In this document: piece by piece, positions 1-5,088 of the stretch
How the letters are laid out: each line of letters begins with the position of its first letter
Position numbering within the stretch: the stretch's first letter is position 1
DNA from: Microbacterium sp.
Lineage (GTDB): Bacteria; Actinomycetota; Actinomycetes; Actinomycetales; Microbacteriaceae
Direction: 5' to 3'
DNA: 5,088 nucleotides
NCBI GenBank assembly: GCA_029267645.1
Contig: JAJUIM010000161.1
Location: 1-5,088 of the forward strand
The notes under the pieces: model-generated
Databases searched by the model: none
Told to the model about the DNA's origin: nothing
The model's input: the letters and a program-made list of their open reading frames with translations, nothing else
Made by a program: the position numbers and the translations under genes

Positions 1-1107
1 CTCGGCCTTCGTCTGGGGCACCGGCTGGTCGTGCTCGGCGAGCCACGTGCGGATCCGGCCCGGCATGTCGCCCGGCGGCATGAACACGGGGTCGTTGGCG
101 TCGAAGATCCCGACGGGGCCTGCCACGCGCGCGGCCTCGGCGAGGAGCGCCGGCAGATCGACCTTCGCGGATCCGGGCTCACGCTCCCACTCGCGGATCG
201 TCTCGCTCAGCAGCCACAGGCCCATGACGTTGTGCAGGAAGCGGGTGCGGCCGTCGACGCCGCCCTCGTTCGTGAAGTTCGCCTCGCGCGCCGCGTCGGT
301 CAGCACGGGGCGCTCGGTCTCGACGCCCACGAGGCCCCACGTGCCGCACGAGATGTAGGCGGCGCGGTCGGCGCGCATCGGCACGGCGAGCACGGCCGAC
401 GCCGTGTCGTGGGATCCGACGGCGACGACGGGCGCGGATCCGCCGAGCTCCTTCGCGACGTGCGGCAGCAGCGTGCCGACCGTGTCGCCCGGGTCGACGA
501 GGCCGGGAAGGATCCGCGCCGGCACGCCGATGCGCTCGGCGAGCTCGGCGTCCCACTCCTTGGTCGTGACATCGAGCAGGCCCGTCGTCGATGCGTTCGT
601 GCGCTCGGCGGCCTTCTCGCCCGTGAGCATCCAGCCGAACAGATCGGGCACGAGCAGCATGGCGTCTGCGAGGTCGAGCAGCCCCGACTCGCGCTCGCAC
701 GCCAGCTGGTACAGCGTGTTGAACGGCAGGAACTGCAGGCCGTTGCGGCGGTACAACTCCTCGAACGGCACCTCGGCGTGCACGGCCTCGACGCCGGCCG
801 CCGTGCGCTCGTCGCGGTAGTGGTAGGGCGTGCCGAGCATGCGGTCGCCGCGCATGAGCGCGTAGTCGACGGCCCACGAGTCGATGCCGATCGACGCGAG
901 CTCGGGCGCCTGGCGGAACGCCTCGGCGAGGCCGTCGAGCGCGCCGCGGTACAGGGCGATGAGATCCCAGTGCATGCCGCTCGGCGTCATGACGGGCGCG
1001 TTGGGGAACCGCCCGACGGTGTCCATGCGGATGGATCCGCCGTCGAAGCGGCCGACGATCACGCGCCCGCTCGTGGCGCCGAGGTCGATCGCGGCGACGC
1101 TGTTCAT
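1..1107 (-). CDS. rhaB: Rhamnulokinase (FGGY carbohydrate kinase), C-terminus cut off by window edge
   Basis: Phosphorylates L-rhamnulose at C1 using ATP in the cytoplasm, the second step of phosphorylating rhamnose catabolism. The 369 visible codons are open to the window edge; the family is about 480-490 residues, so roughly the last quarter is missing. Visible motifs: N-terminal phosphate-binding DLGATSGR (residues 8-15), GIDSWAVDYAL (74-84), YRDERT (97-102), a stretch LQFLPFNTLYQL (124-135) nearly identical to E. coli RhaB as I recall it, the catalytic Asp234 in GSHDTASAV (231-239), an SCGTW nucleotide-binding segment (253-257), and TNEGG (279-283) leading into MGLWLL. These mark rhamnulokinase rather than xylulokinase or glycerol kinase. 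The ATG at 1107 is supported by GAGGAG (1120-1115), 7 nt upstream. It lies 178 nt downstream of the aldolase-dehydrogenase gene on the same strand, probably in one operon. No frameshift is seen. Confidence 0.93.
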   Translation of the reverse strand, partial: MNSVAAIDLGATSGRVIVGRFDGGSIRMDTVGRFPNAPVMTPSGMHWDLIALYRGALDGLAEAFRQAPELASIGIDSWAVDYALMRGDRMLGTPYHYRDERTAAGVEAVHAEVPFEELYRRNGLQFLPFNTLYQLACERESGLLDLADAMLLVPDLFGWMLTGEKAAERTNASTTGLLDVTTKEWDAELAERIGVPARILPGLVDPGDTVGTLLPHVAKELGGSAPVVAVGSHDTASAVLAVPMRADRAAYISCGTWGLVGVETERPVLTDAAREANFTNEGGVDGRTRFLHNVMGLWLLSETIREWEREPGSAKVDLPALLAEAARVAGPVGIFDANDPVFMPPGDMPGRIRTWLAEHDQPVPQTKAE

Positions 1108-1124
1108 CTCAGTTCTCCTCTATT

Positions 1125-1151
1125 GCGCAGCCGCTTCGGTGTCAGCTGCGC
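1125..1151 (-). promoter_or_regulatory. Hairpin just upstream of the rhaB ribosome-binding site
   Basis: GCGCAGC (1125-1131) is exactly complementary to GCTGCGC (1145-1151), giving a 7-bp GC-rich stem with a 13-nt loop. In the minus-strand transcript the stem ends 4 nt before the GAGGAG ribosome-binding site of rhaB. It could tune translation start or mRNA stability. No U-tract follows, so it is not a standard terminator. The pairing is seen directly; any function is inferred. Confidence 0.35.
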
Positions 1152-1178
1152 CCAGTTGCAAGGTCGGGTCAGAGTCTG

Positions 1179-1271
1179 CCCCAACACAACGCAGTCAATC
1201 CGGGAGGCATCCGCTGGCGCAGACGGCGTGTCGGCACCTGCGGCGCATGGATTGACTGCGTTGTGTTGGGG
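1179..1271. repeat. Perfect 23-bp inverted repeat with 47-nt spacer between rhaEW and rhaB
   Basis: The left arm at 1179-1201 (core CAACACAACGCAGTCAAT) is matched without mismatch by its reverse complement at 1249-1271. The 47-nt spacer (1202-1248) holds a smaller 5-bp stem, CGCAG (1218-1222) with CTGCG (1238-1242). A short palindrome, CAGAGTCTG (1170-1178), abuts the left arm. In the minus-strand transcript the structure begins 14 nt after the aldolase-dehydrogenase stop codon, so it could end transcription, block 3' exonucleases, or lower rhaB expression relative to the gene before it. No T-run follows the second arm, unlike an ordinary intrinsic terminator. The length and perfection of the arms would also fit a small non-autonomous mobile element, but no target-site duplication is evident. 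The repeat is certain; its nature is open. Confidence 0.9.
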
Positions 1272-1285
1272 GGCGGGGCGCTGGG

Positions 1286-3322
1286 TCAGCGCACGAAGGC
1301 CTGGGCCACGCCCGAGTCCACCGGGATGTGCAGGCCGGTCGTGCGGCTGAGCTCGGGGCCCGTCAGCACGAACACGGCGTCGGCGACGTTCTCGGGCACG
1401 ACCTCGCGCTTGAGGATCGTGCGGTTCGCGTAGAACTGGCCGAGCTCCTCTTCCTTCACGCCGTAGGTTGCGGCGCGGTTGGCGCCCCAGCCCGACGAGA
1501 AGATGCCCGAGCCGCGCACGACGCCGTCGGGGTTGATGCCGTTGACGCGCACGCCGTGCTCGCCGAGCTCGACCGCGAGCAGGCGCACCTGGTGGGCCTG
1601 GTCGGCCTTGGTCGCCGAGTACGCGATGTTGTTCGGGCCCGCGAAGACCGAGTTCTTCGACGAGATGTAGATGATGTCGCCGCCCATGCCCTGCTGGATG
1701 AGGGGCAGCGCCGCAGCCTTCGACACGAGGAACGAGCCCTTGGCCATGACGTCGTGCTGCAGGTCCCAGTCCTTCTCGGTCGTCTCGAGGAGGGGCTTCG
1801 ACAGCGACAGGCCCGCGTTGTTCACGACGAGGTCGATGCCGCCGAAGGCGAGGAGCGTCGCGTCGATCGCGGCCTGCACGCCGGCCTCGTCGGCGACGTT
1901 CGCCGCGACGCCGATCGCGACGTCGGTGCCGCCGAGCTCGGCCGCAACGGCCTGCGCCTTCTCGAGGTCGAGGTCGGCGACGACGACGCACGCGCCCTCG
2001 TTCGCGAGGCGCGTCGCGATCGCCTTGCCGATGCCCGAGGCCGCGCCCGTGACGAAGGCGATGCGGCCCTGGTGGGTCTTCGGCTTCGGCATGCGCTGGA
2101 GCTTGGCCTCCTCGAGCGCCCAGTACTCGATGCGGAACTTCTCCGACTCGTCGATGGGGGCGTAGGTCGAGAGCGCCTCGGCGCCGCGCATCACGTTGAT
2201 CGCGTTGATGTAGAACTCGCCCGCGACGCGCGCGGTCTGCTTGTTCTTGCCGTAGCTGAACATGCCGACGCCCGGCACGAGCACGATGAGGGGATCCGCG
2301 CCGCGCATCGCGGGGCTGTCGCCCGTCGCGTAGCGCTCGTAGTAGGCCGCGTAGTCGGCGCGGTACGCCTCGTGCAGCTCCTTCAGACGCGCGATCGAGT
2401 CCTCGATCGACGCGTCGGCCGGCAGGTCGAGGATGAGCGGCTTGACCTTCGTGCGCAGGAAGTGGTCGGGGCAGCTCGTGCCGAGCTCGGCGAGCGCGGG
2501 TGCCTTTTCGGAGGCGAGGAAGTCGGTGACGACCTCGGCGTCGGTGAAGTGGCCGACCATGGGCGCGTCCTGCGACGCGATGCCGCGGATCGTGGCGGCG
2601 AGGGCCGCGGCCTTCGCGCGGCGCTCGGCCTCGGGAAGGGCCTCGTAGCCGGGGCGCACGGCGCCGAAGGGCTCGGCCTTGCCGTTCGCGTCGATGTAGG
2701 CCTGGGCGGTCTCGATGATCCAGAGCGAGTTCTTCTCGCTCTCCTCGCTCGTGTCACCCCACGCCGTGATGCCGTGGCCGCCGAGGATCGTGCCGATCGC
2801 CTGCGGGTTGGCCTTCTTGATCTCGGCGATGTCGAGGCCCAGCTGGAAGCCGGGGCGGCGCCAGGGCACCCACACGACCTTGTCGCCGAAGATCTTCTTC
2901 GTCAGCTCCTCGCCGTCGGCCGACGTCGCGATCGCGATGCCCGAGTCGGGGTGCAGGTGGTCGACGTGCGCGGCGTCGACGAGGCCGTGCATGGCCGTGT
3001 CGATCGACGGCGCCGCGCCGCCCTTGCCGTGCAGGCAGTAGTCGAAGGCCGCGACCATCTCGTCCTCGCGCTCGACGCCCGGGTAGACGTCGACGAGCGC
3101 GCGCATGCGGTCGAGGCGCAGGACCGCGAGGCCCTTCTCCTCGAGCGTTCCGAGGTCGCCGCCGGATCCCTTGACCCAGAGCAGCTCGACGGGCTCGCCC
3201 GTGACGGGGTCGATCTCGGTGCCCTTCGCCGACGTGTTGCCGCCGGCGTAGTTCGTGTTCTTGGGGTCGGAGCCGAGGCGGTTCGACCGGGTGATCAGGT
3301 CGGTGACGGTGGGGTTCGTCAT
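1286..3322 (-). CDS. rhaEW: Bifunctional rhamnulose-1-phosphate aldolase / L-lactaldehyde dehydrogenase (class II aldolase-SDR fusion)
   Basis: A 678-residue two-domain enzyme. The N-terminal class II aldolase/adducin domain (about 20-230) carries the substrate-phosphate-binding type segment GGNTSAKG (27-34) and the likely zinc ligands His122 and His124 (DHLHPDSG) and His183 (GGHGITAWG). A linking region (about 240-415) joins it to a C-terminal short-chain dehydrogenase. That half has the Rossmann motif TGAASGIG (425-432), Asp450 at the end of the second strand (favours NAD+ over NADP+), NNAG (501-504), catalytic Ser near 555 and the Tyr568-x-x-x-Lys572 pair. Known RhaEW proteins cleave L-rhamnulose-1-phosphate to dihydroxyacetone phosphate and L-lactaldehyde and oxidise the aldehyde to lactate; this assignment rests on architecture plus the adjacent rhamnulokinase. 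The ATG at 3322 is chosen for AGGAAG (3331-3326) just upstream and the family-like N-terminus. Length is normal and both catalytic sets look intact. Action on fuculose-phosphate or another deoxyketose phosphate remains possible. Confidence 0.92.
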   Translation of the reverse strand: MTNPTVTDLITRSNRLGSDPKNTNYAGGNTSAKGTEIDPVTGEPVELLWVKGSGGDLGTLEEKGLAVLRLDRMRALVDVYPGVEREDEMVAAFDYCLHGKGGAAPSIDTAMHGLVDAAHVDHLHPDSGIAIATSADGEELTKKIFGDKVVWVPWRRPGFQLGLDIAEIKKANPQAIGTILGGHGITAWGDTSEESEKNSLWIIETAQAYIDANGKAEPFGAVRPGYEALPEAERRAKAAALAATIRGIASQDAPMVGHFTDAEVVTDFLASEKAPALAELGTSCPDHFLRTKVKPLILDLPADASIEDSIARLKELHEAYRADYAAYYERYATGDSPAMRGADPLIVLVPGVGMFSYGKNKQTARVAGEFYINAINVMRGAEALSTYAPIDESEKFRIEYWALEEAKLQRMPKPKTHQGRIAFVTGAASGIGKAIATRLANEGACVVVADLDLEKAQAVAAELGGTDVAIGVAANVADEAGVQAAIDATLLAFGGIDLVVNNAGLSLSKPLLETTEKDWDLQHDVMAKGSFLVSKAAALPLIQQGMGGDIIYISSKNSVFAGPNNIAYSATKADQAHQVRLLAVELGEHGVRVNGINPDGVVRGSGIFSSGWGANRAATYGVKEEELGQFYANRTILKREVVPENVADAVFVLTGPELSRTTGLHIPVDSGVAQAFVR

Positions 3323-3363
3323 GAGCTTCCTAACGCGGAGAAGGAGGGTGGGATCGACCCATG

Positions 3364-3396
3364 ATGTTACTTCGTGTAATTCTCACACCTTCTCAC
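3364..3396 (-). promoter_or_regulatory. Candidate promoter/operator for rhaEW
   Basis: Lies in the gap between the regulator and rhaEW. On the minus strand there are two copies of GTGAGAA (3396-3390 and 3386-3380) spaced 10 bp, one helical turn, then a palindrome TTAC-ACGAA-GTAA (3379-3367). TAACAT (3369-3364) fits the TAnnnT pattern of a -10 element, with no clear -35 box. This is an AT-richer island in very GC-rich DNA, as expected for a regulated promoter. The DeoR-family protein encoded next door is the natural candidate to bind here. The repeats are seen; promoter and operator roles are inferred. Confidence 0.4.
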
Positions 3397-3416
3397 GCGG
3401 CCCGCAAGGGGCGCGT
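3395..3416 (-). other. Hairpin overlapping the regulator stop codon
   Basis: ACGCG (3395-3399) pairs with CGCGT (3412-3416), and after a one-base bulge CCC (3401-3403) pairs with GGG (3409-3411), leaving a 5-nt loop. In the minus-strand transcript this GC-rich stem overlaps the last bases of the regulator gene. It has no following U-tract, so it could be a weak or factor-dependent terminator, or an attenuating structure ahead of the rhaEW leader. Function is inferred only. Confidence 0.3.
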
Positions 3417-4177
3417 CAGAGGATCTCGACGAGCTCGCGGTACGGATCCAGGCGCGCGTCCGCGGGATCCAGCTCCGTGACGAGGAGGTCGATCCCGCTC
3501 CACTCGAGCCCGCGCGCCATGCCGGGGTTGCCGAGCTTCGTCGCGTCGGCGAGCAGGATCACGCGCTCCGCGCCGCGCGCGAACTCGAGCTTCACCTGCG
3601 CCTCCTCGAGCGAGACGTCGCTCGCGCCGCGCTCGACGTCGACGCCCGCGCCGCTCGCGAAGAGCGTCGAATAGCGCACGTCGGCGGCCGCGCGGCAGGC
3701 CATGGGGCCGACGAGGCTGCCAGTGAGGTCGTCGGCCTGGCCGCCCGTGAGCGTCGCCTTCGCGACACCCGCGCGGCGCAGCGCCGCGAAGTTCTCCCAC
3801 GAGTTCGTCATGACGAGGAGGTCGTCGCGCTGCCCCAGCTGCTCGGCGAGCGAGCCGACGGTCGTCGAGGCGTCGAGCGCGATCGCGCCGTGCGCCGGCA
3901 CGAGGTCGCGCGCCTTCTGCGCGATCCGAGCCTTCGCCTGCCGGCGCTGCGCCATGCGCTCGCCGAACGGCCGCGGCCCCACGGCGCGCGTCGCCCCGCC
4001 GCGCACGCGCCGCGCGATCCCCTCCTGCTCGAGGCCGTCGAGGTCGCGACGGATCGTCATCTCCGAGACGCCGAGCTCCGCTGCGGCGGCCGAAAGCTGC
4101 ACGCTTCCCGCGCGCTCGAGCATCTCGACGAGCGCCCTGCGGCGCTGCTCCCCGGCCACGGAACTGGTTGTCGACAT
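3416..4177 (-). CDS. DeoR-family transcriptional regulator, probable repressor of the rhamnose genes
   Basis: A 253-residue DNA-binding protein of normal family length. The N-terminal DeoR winged helix-turn-helix includes the recognition segment LGVSEMTIRRDLDGLEQEG (35-53) and the following RRVRGGA wing (56-62). The C-terminal sugar-phosphate-sensing domain resembles ribose-5-phosphate isomerase and shows LDASTT (101-106), TNS (124-126), LTGG (143-146), EEAQVK (191-196) and ADATK (210-214). Family members bind phosphorylated sugars; Bacillus subtilis RhaR, also DeoR-family, responds to L-rhamnulose-1-phosphate, and the same role is inferred here from context. The ATG at 4177 places the HTH at the usual distance from the N-terminus. 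The reading frame stays open upstream to 4375, but that extension crosses the divergent promoter region and the transporter start and lacks family-like sequence. No convincing Shine-Dalgarno precedes 4177; a GTG at 4186 is an alternative and leaderless translation is possible. It is followed after 93 nt by rhaEW on the same strand. Confidence 0.88.
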   Translation of the reverse strand: MSTTSSVAGEQRRRALVEMLERAGSVQLSAAAAELGVSEMTIRRDLDGLEQEGIARRVRGGATRAVGPRPFGERMAQRRQAKARIAQKARDLVPAHGAIALDASTTVGSLAEQLGQRDDLLVMTNSWENFAALRRAGVAKATLTGGQADDLTGSLVGPMACRAAADVRYSTLFASGAGVDVERGASDVSLEEAQVKLEFARGAERVILLADATKLGNPGMARGLEWSGIDLLVTELDPADARLDPYRELVEIL

Positions 4178-4286
4178 ACCCGGCACCGTACCGCGGCGGC
4201 TCCCAGGATTCCGAGTTGACACAACATTACAAACTTGACCGGATCTGACTCGCGATTCTCGGCCGACCAGACAAAGGAGTTTCGGC
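4178..4286. promoter_or_regulatory. Divergent control region between the regulator and the transporter
   Basis: This 109-bp region separates two divergent starts, so it must hold a transporter promoter and probably the regulator's own promoter. Its centre (4214-4238) is unusually AT-rich for this DNA. It contains a consensus -35-like TTGACA on the plus strand (4216-4221) and a second TTGAC at 4235-4239, 19 bp later. On the minus strand TAATGT (4229-4224) could be a -10. No good plus-strand -10 sits at 17 bp from TTGACA; GGATCT (4241-4246) is 19 bp away. ACACAAC (4219-4225) also occurs in both arms of the 23-bp inverted repeat upstream of rhaB. It is a likely binding site for the DeoR regulator, but no operator is proven. 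Confidence 0.45.
4273..4279 (+). promoter_or_regulatory. Ribosome-binding site of the transporter gene
   Basis: AAAGGAG lies 7 nt before the ATG at 4287. It is the clearest Shine-Dalgarno in the window and fixes the transporter start, which also matches the short hydrophilic N-terminus of the family. Confidence 0.8.
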
Positions 4287-5088
4287 ATGTCCCTTCCTGG
4301 TGCGCCCGCCCAGTGGGATTTCCTGGGCCTCTCCCCCGCGCTGCTGTGGGGGTACGTGGCCATCGCCCTCTTCATGACGGGCGACGGCCTCGAGCAGGCT
4401 TTCCTCTCCGACTACCTCGTGACCTCGCTCGGGTACACGCACGAGCAGTCGGGCACGCTCTTCACGGTGTACGGCCTCGTCGTCGCGATCGCGGCGTTCG
4501 CGTCCGGCGTGCTCGCCGAGTACTTCGGCCCGCGCCGCATCATGGCCATCTCGACCGTCGCGTGGATCGTCTTCCACGCCGGCTTCATGATCTTCGGCAT
4601 CATGGCGAACAACTACCCGATGATGCTCGTCATGTACGCGATCCGCGCGGCCGCGTACCCGATGTTCGTCTACAGCTTCGTCGTGTGGATCTCCTACGCC
4701 GCCCCGCAGAACCGGCTCTCGAGCGCGATGGGCTGGTTCTGGGCCTCGTACTCGATCGGCGTCGGCGTCTTCGGCTCGTACCTGCCGAGCCTCACGATCC
4801 CGTGGATCGGCGAGGTCACGACCCTGTGGATCTCGATCGGCTTCATCGCGCTCGGCATGGTGCAGCGCGTCATCAACCAGATCGCCCTGTACGCGTTCAT
4901 CGTCATGATGCCGATCGTGTTCGTGCGCGACATCGGCTTCGAGCAGGCCGAGTGGCTGCAGCTGTGGGGCCTCGTCTACCTCGTGACGGTCTTCACGAAC
5001 CTCATGTGGGGCGTGCTCGGCACGACCGGCATGGTCATCGCGATCGCGGGCATCTACCTCTTCGGCTTCGTGCTGACCTACTTCATGA
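4287..5088 (+). CDS. MFS sugar/polyol permease of the RbtT/DalT/CsbX type, 3' end outside window, with two apparent internal in-frame deletions
   Basis: An inner-membrane MFS symporter; 267 residues are visible and the frame is open at the window edge (family about 410-430). The N-terminal half is strongly family-like: WGYVAIALFMTGDGLEQAFLS (TM1, 21-41), GVLAEYFGPRR in the TM2-TM3 loop (MFS motif A, 74-84), YAIRAAAYPMFVYSFVVWI (TM4, 117-135) and GWFWASYSIGVGVFGSY (TM5, 149-165), all close to ribitol permease RbtT from memory. After Gly190 the sequence passes straight into MVQRVINQIALYAF, a TM7-type segment, so the end of TM6 and the central cytoplasmic loop (about 40 residues) are absent. At Gly245 (GVLG-TTGM) about 13 residues of the TM8-TM9 loop, where motif A recurs, are absent. 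It could be a defective gene, a misassembly or a real variant. Divergence from the regulator suggests rhamnose uptake; a pentitol substrate is an alternative suggested by the family. Family assignment is strong; function is uncertain. Confidence 0.85.
   Translation, partial: MSLPGAPAQWDFLGLSPALLWGYVAIALFMTGDGLEQAFLSDYLVTSLGYTHEQSGTLFTVYGLVVAIAAFASGVLAEYFGPRRIMAISTVAWIVFHAGFMIFGIMANNYPMMLVMYAIRAAAYPMFVYSFVVWISYAAPQNRLSSAMGWFWASYSIGVGVFGSYLPSLTIPWIGEVTTLWISIGFIALGMVQRVINQIALYAFIVMMPIVFVRDIGFEQAEWLQLWGLVYLVTVFTNLMWGVLGTTGMVIAIAGIYLFGFVLTYFM

Noticed and set aside
1179..1271. Calling the inverted repeat a standard Rho-independent terminator or an insertion sequence
   Set aside because: No U-tract follows the stem and the loop is 47 nt, unlike intrinsic terminators; there is no transposase gene and no visible target-site duplication. 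Kept as an unassigned repeat.
31..1350. A 439-codon open frame on the plus strand opposite rhaB
   Set aside because: Low-complexity Arg/Ala/Val/His-rich translation and no family resemblance; the minus frame carries all rhamnulokinase motifs.
1104..1991. A 295-codon minus-strand frame overlapping rhaEW and the intergenic gap
   Set aside because: Arg-rich out-of-frame translation of the dehydrogenase half of rhaEW; it also crosses the inverted repeat.
1328..3364. A 678-codon open frame on the plus strand opposite rhaEW
   Set aside because: It mirrors the minus-strand gene in GC-rich DNA. Its translation is dominated by Arg, Ala, Val, Asp and His with no recognisable domain, while the minus strand encodes complete aldolase and dehydrogenase motifs.
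4178..4375. A 66-residue N-terminal extension of the DeoR regulator starting at 4375
   Set aside because: The extension overlaps the divergent promoter, the ribosome-binding site and the start of the transporter, and places the HTH far from its usual N-terminal position.
4227..4933. Minus-strand open frames opposite the transporter gene
   Set aside because: Their translations show no domain, while the plus strand gives clear MFS membrane segments with a good ribosome-binding site.
1..5088. CRISPR array, tRNA or rRNA gene, phage or integrase signature
   Set aside because: No regularly spaced repeats, no tRNA-like fold and no conserved rRNA sequence were seen; the DNA is almost fully accounted for by four genes and their short gaps.

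Overview
The window reads as high-GC actinobacterial DNA, most likely Microbacteriaceae. That placement is an inference from the strong G/C preference at third codon positions, the frequent GGATCC words and the gene types; no rRNA or other marker gene is present. It covers most of an L-rhamnose (6-deoxyhexose) catabolic locus, with three genes on the minus strand and one divergent gene on the plus strand. Both outer genes run off the window.

In the direction of minus-strand transcription, the order is: a DeoR-family regulator (4177-3416); a 93-nt gap with a hairpin and a candidate promoter/operator; a fused class II aldolase / short-chain dehydrogenase of the RhaEW type (3322-1286); a 178-nt gap with a perfect 23-bp inverted repeat and a second hairpin close to the next ribosome-binding site; and a rhamnulokinase, RhaB (1107 to beyond position 1). 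On the plus strand, a major facilitator superfamily (MFS) sugar/polyol transporter of the RbtT/DalT/CsbX type starts at 4287, divergently from the regulator across a 109-bp region, and is cut by the right end.

Proposed working: the transporter imports the sugar. An isomerase not present here would make L-rhamnulose, and RhaB would phosphorylate it at C1. The aldolase half of RhaEW would split rhamnulose-1-phosphate into dihydroxyacetone phosphate and L-lactaldehyde, and the dehydrogenase half would oxidise lactaldehyde with NAD+. The DeoR protein probably represses the locus and is released by a phosphorylated intermediate, as in the Bacillus subtilis rhamnose system.

The main oddities are two. 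First, compared with remembered RbtT/CsbX sequences, the transporter appears to lack two cytoplasmic segments: about 40 residues at the TM6-TM7 central loop and about 13 residues at the TM8-TM9 loop. The frame stays open across both. Second, the 23-bp inverted repeat and other structured elements in the operon's intergenic gaps have no obvious assignment. I did not find a wholly new system here.
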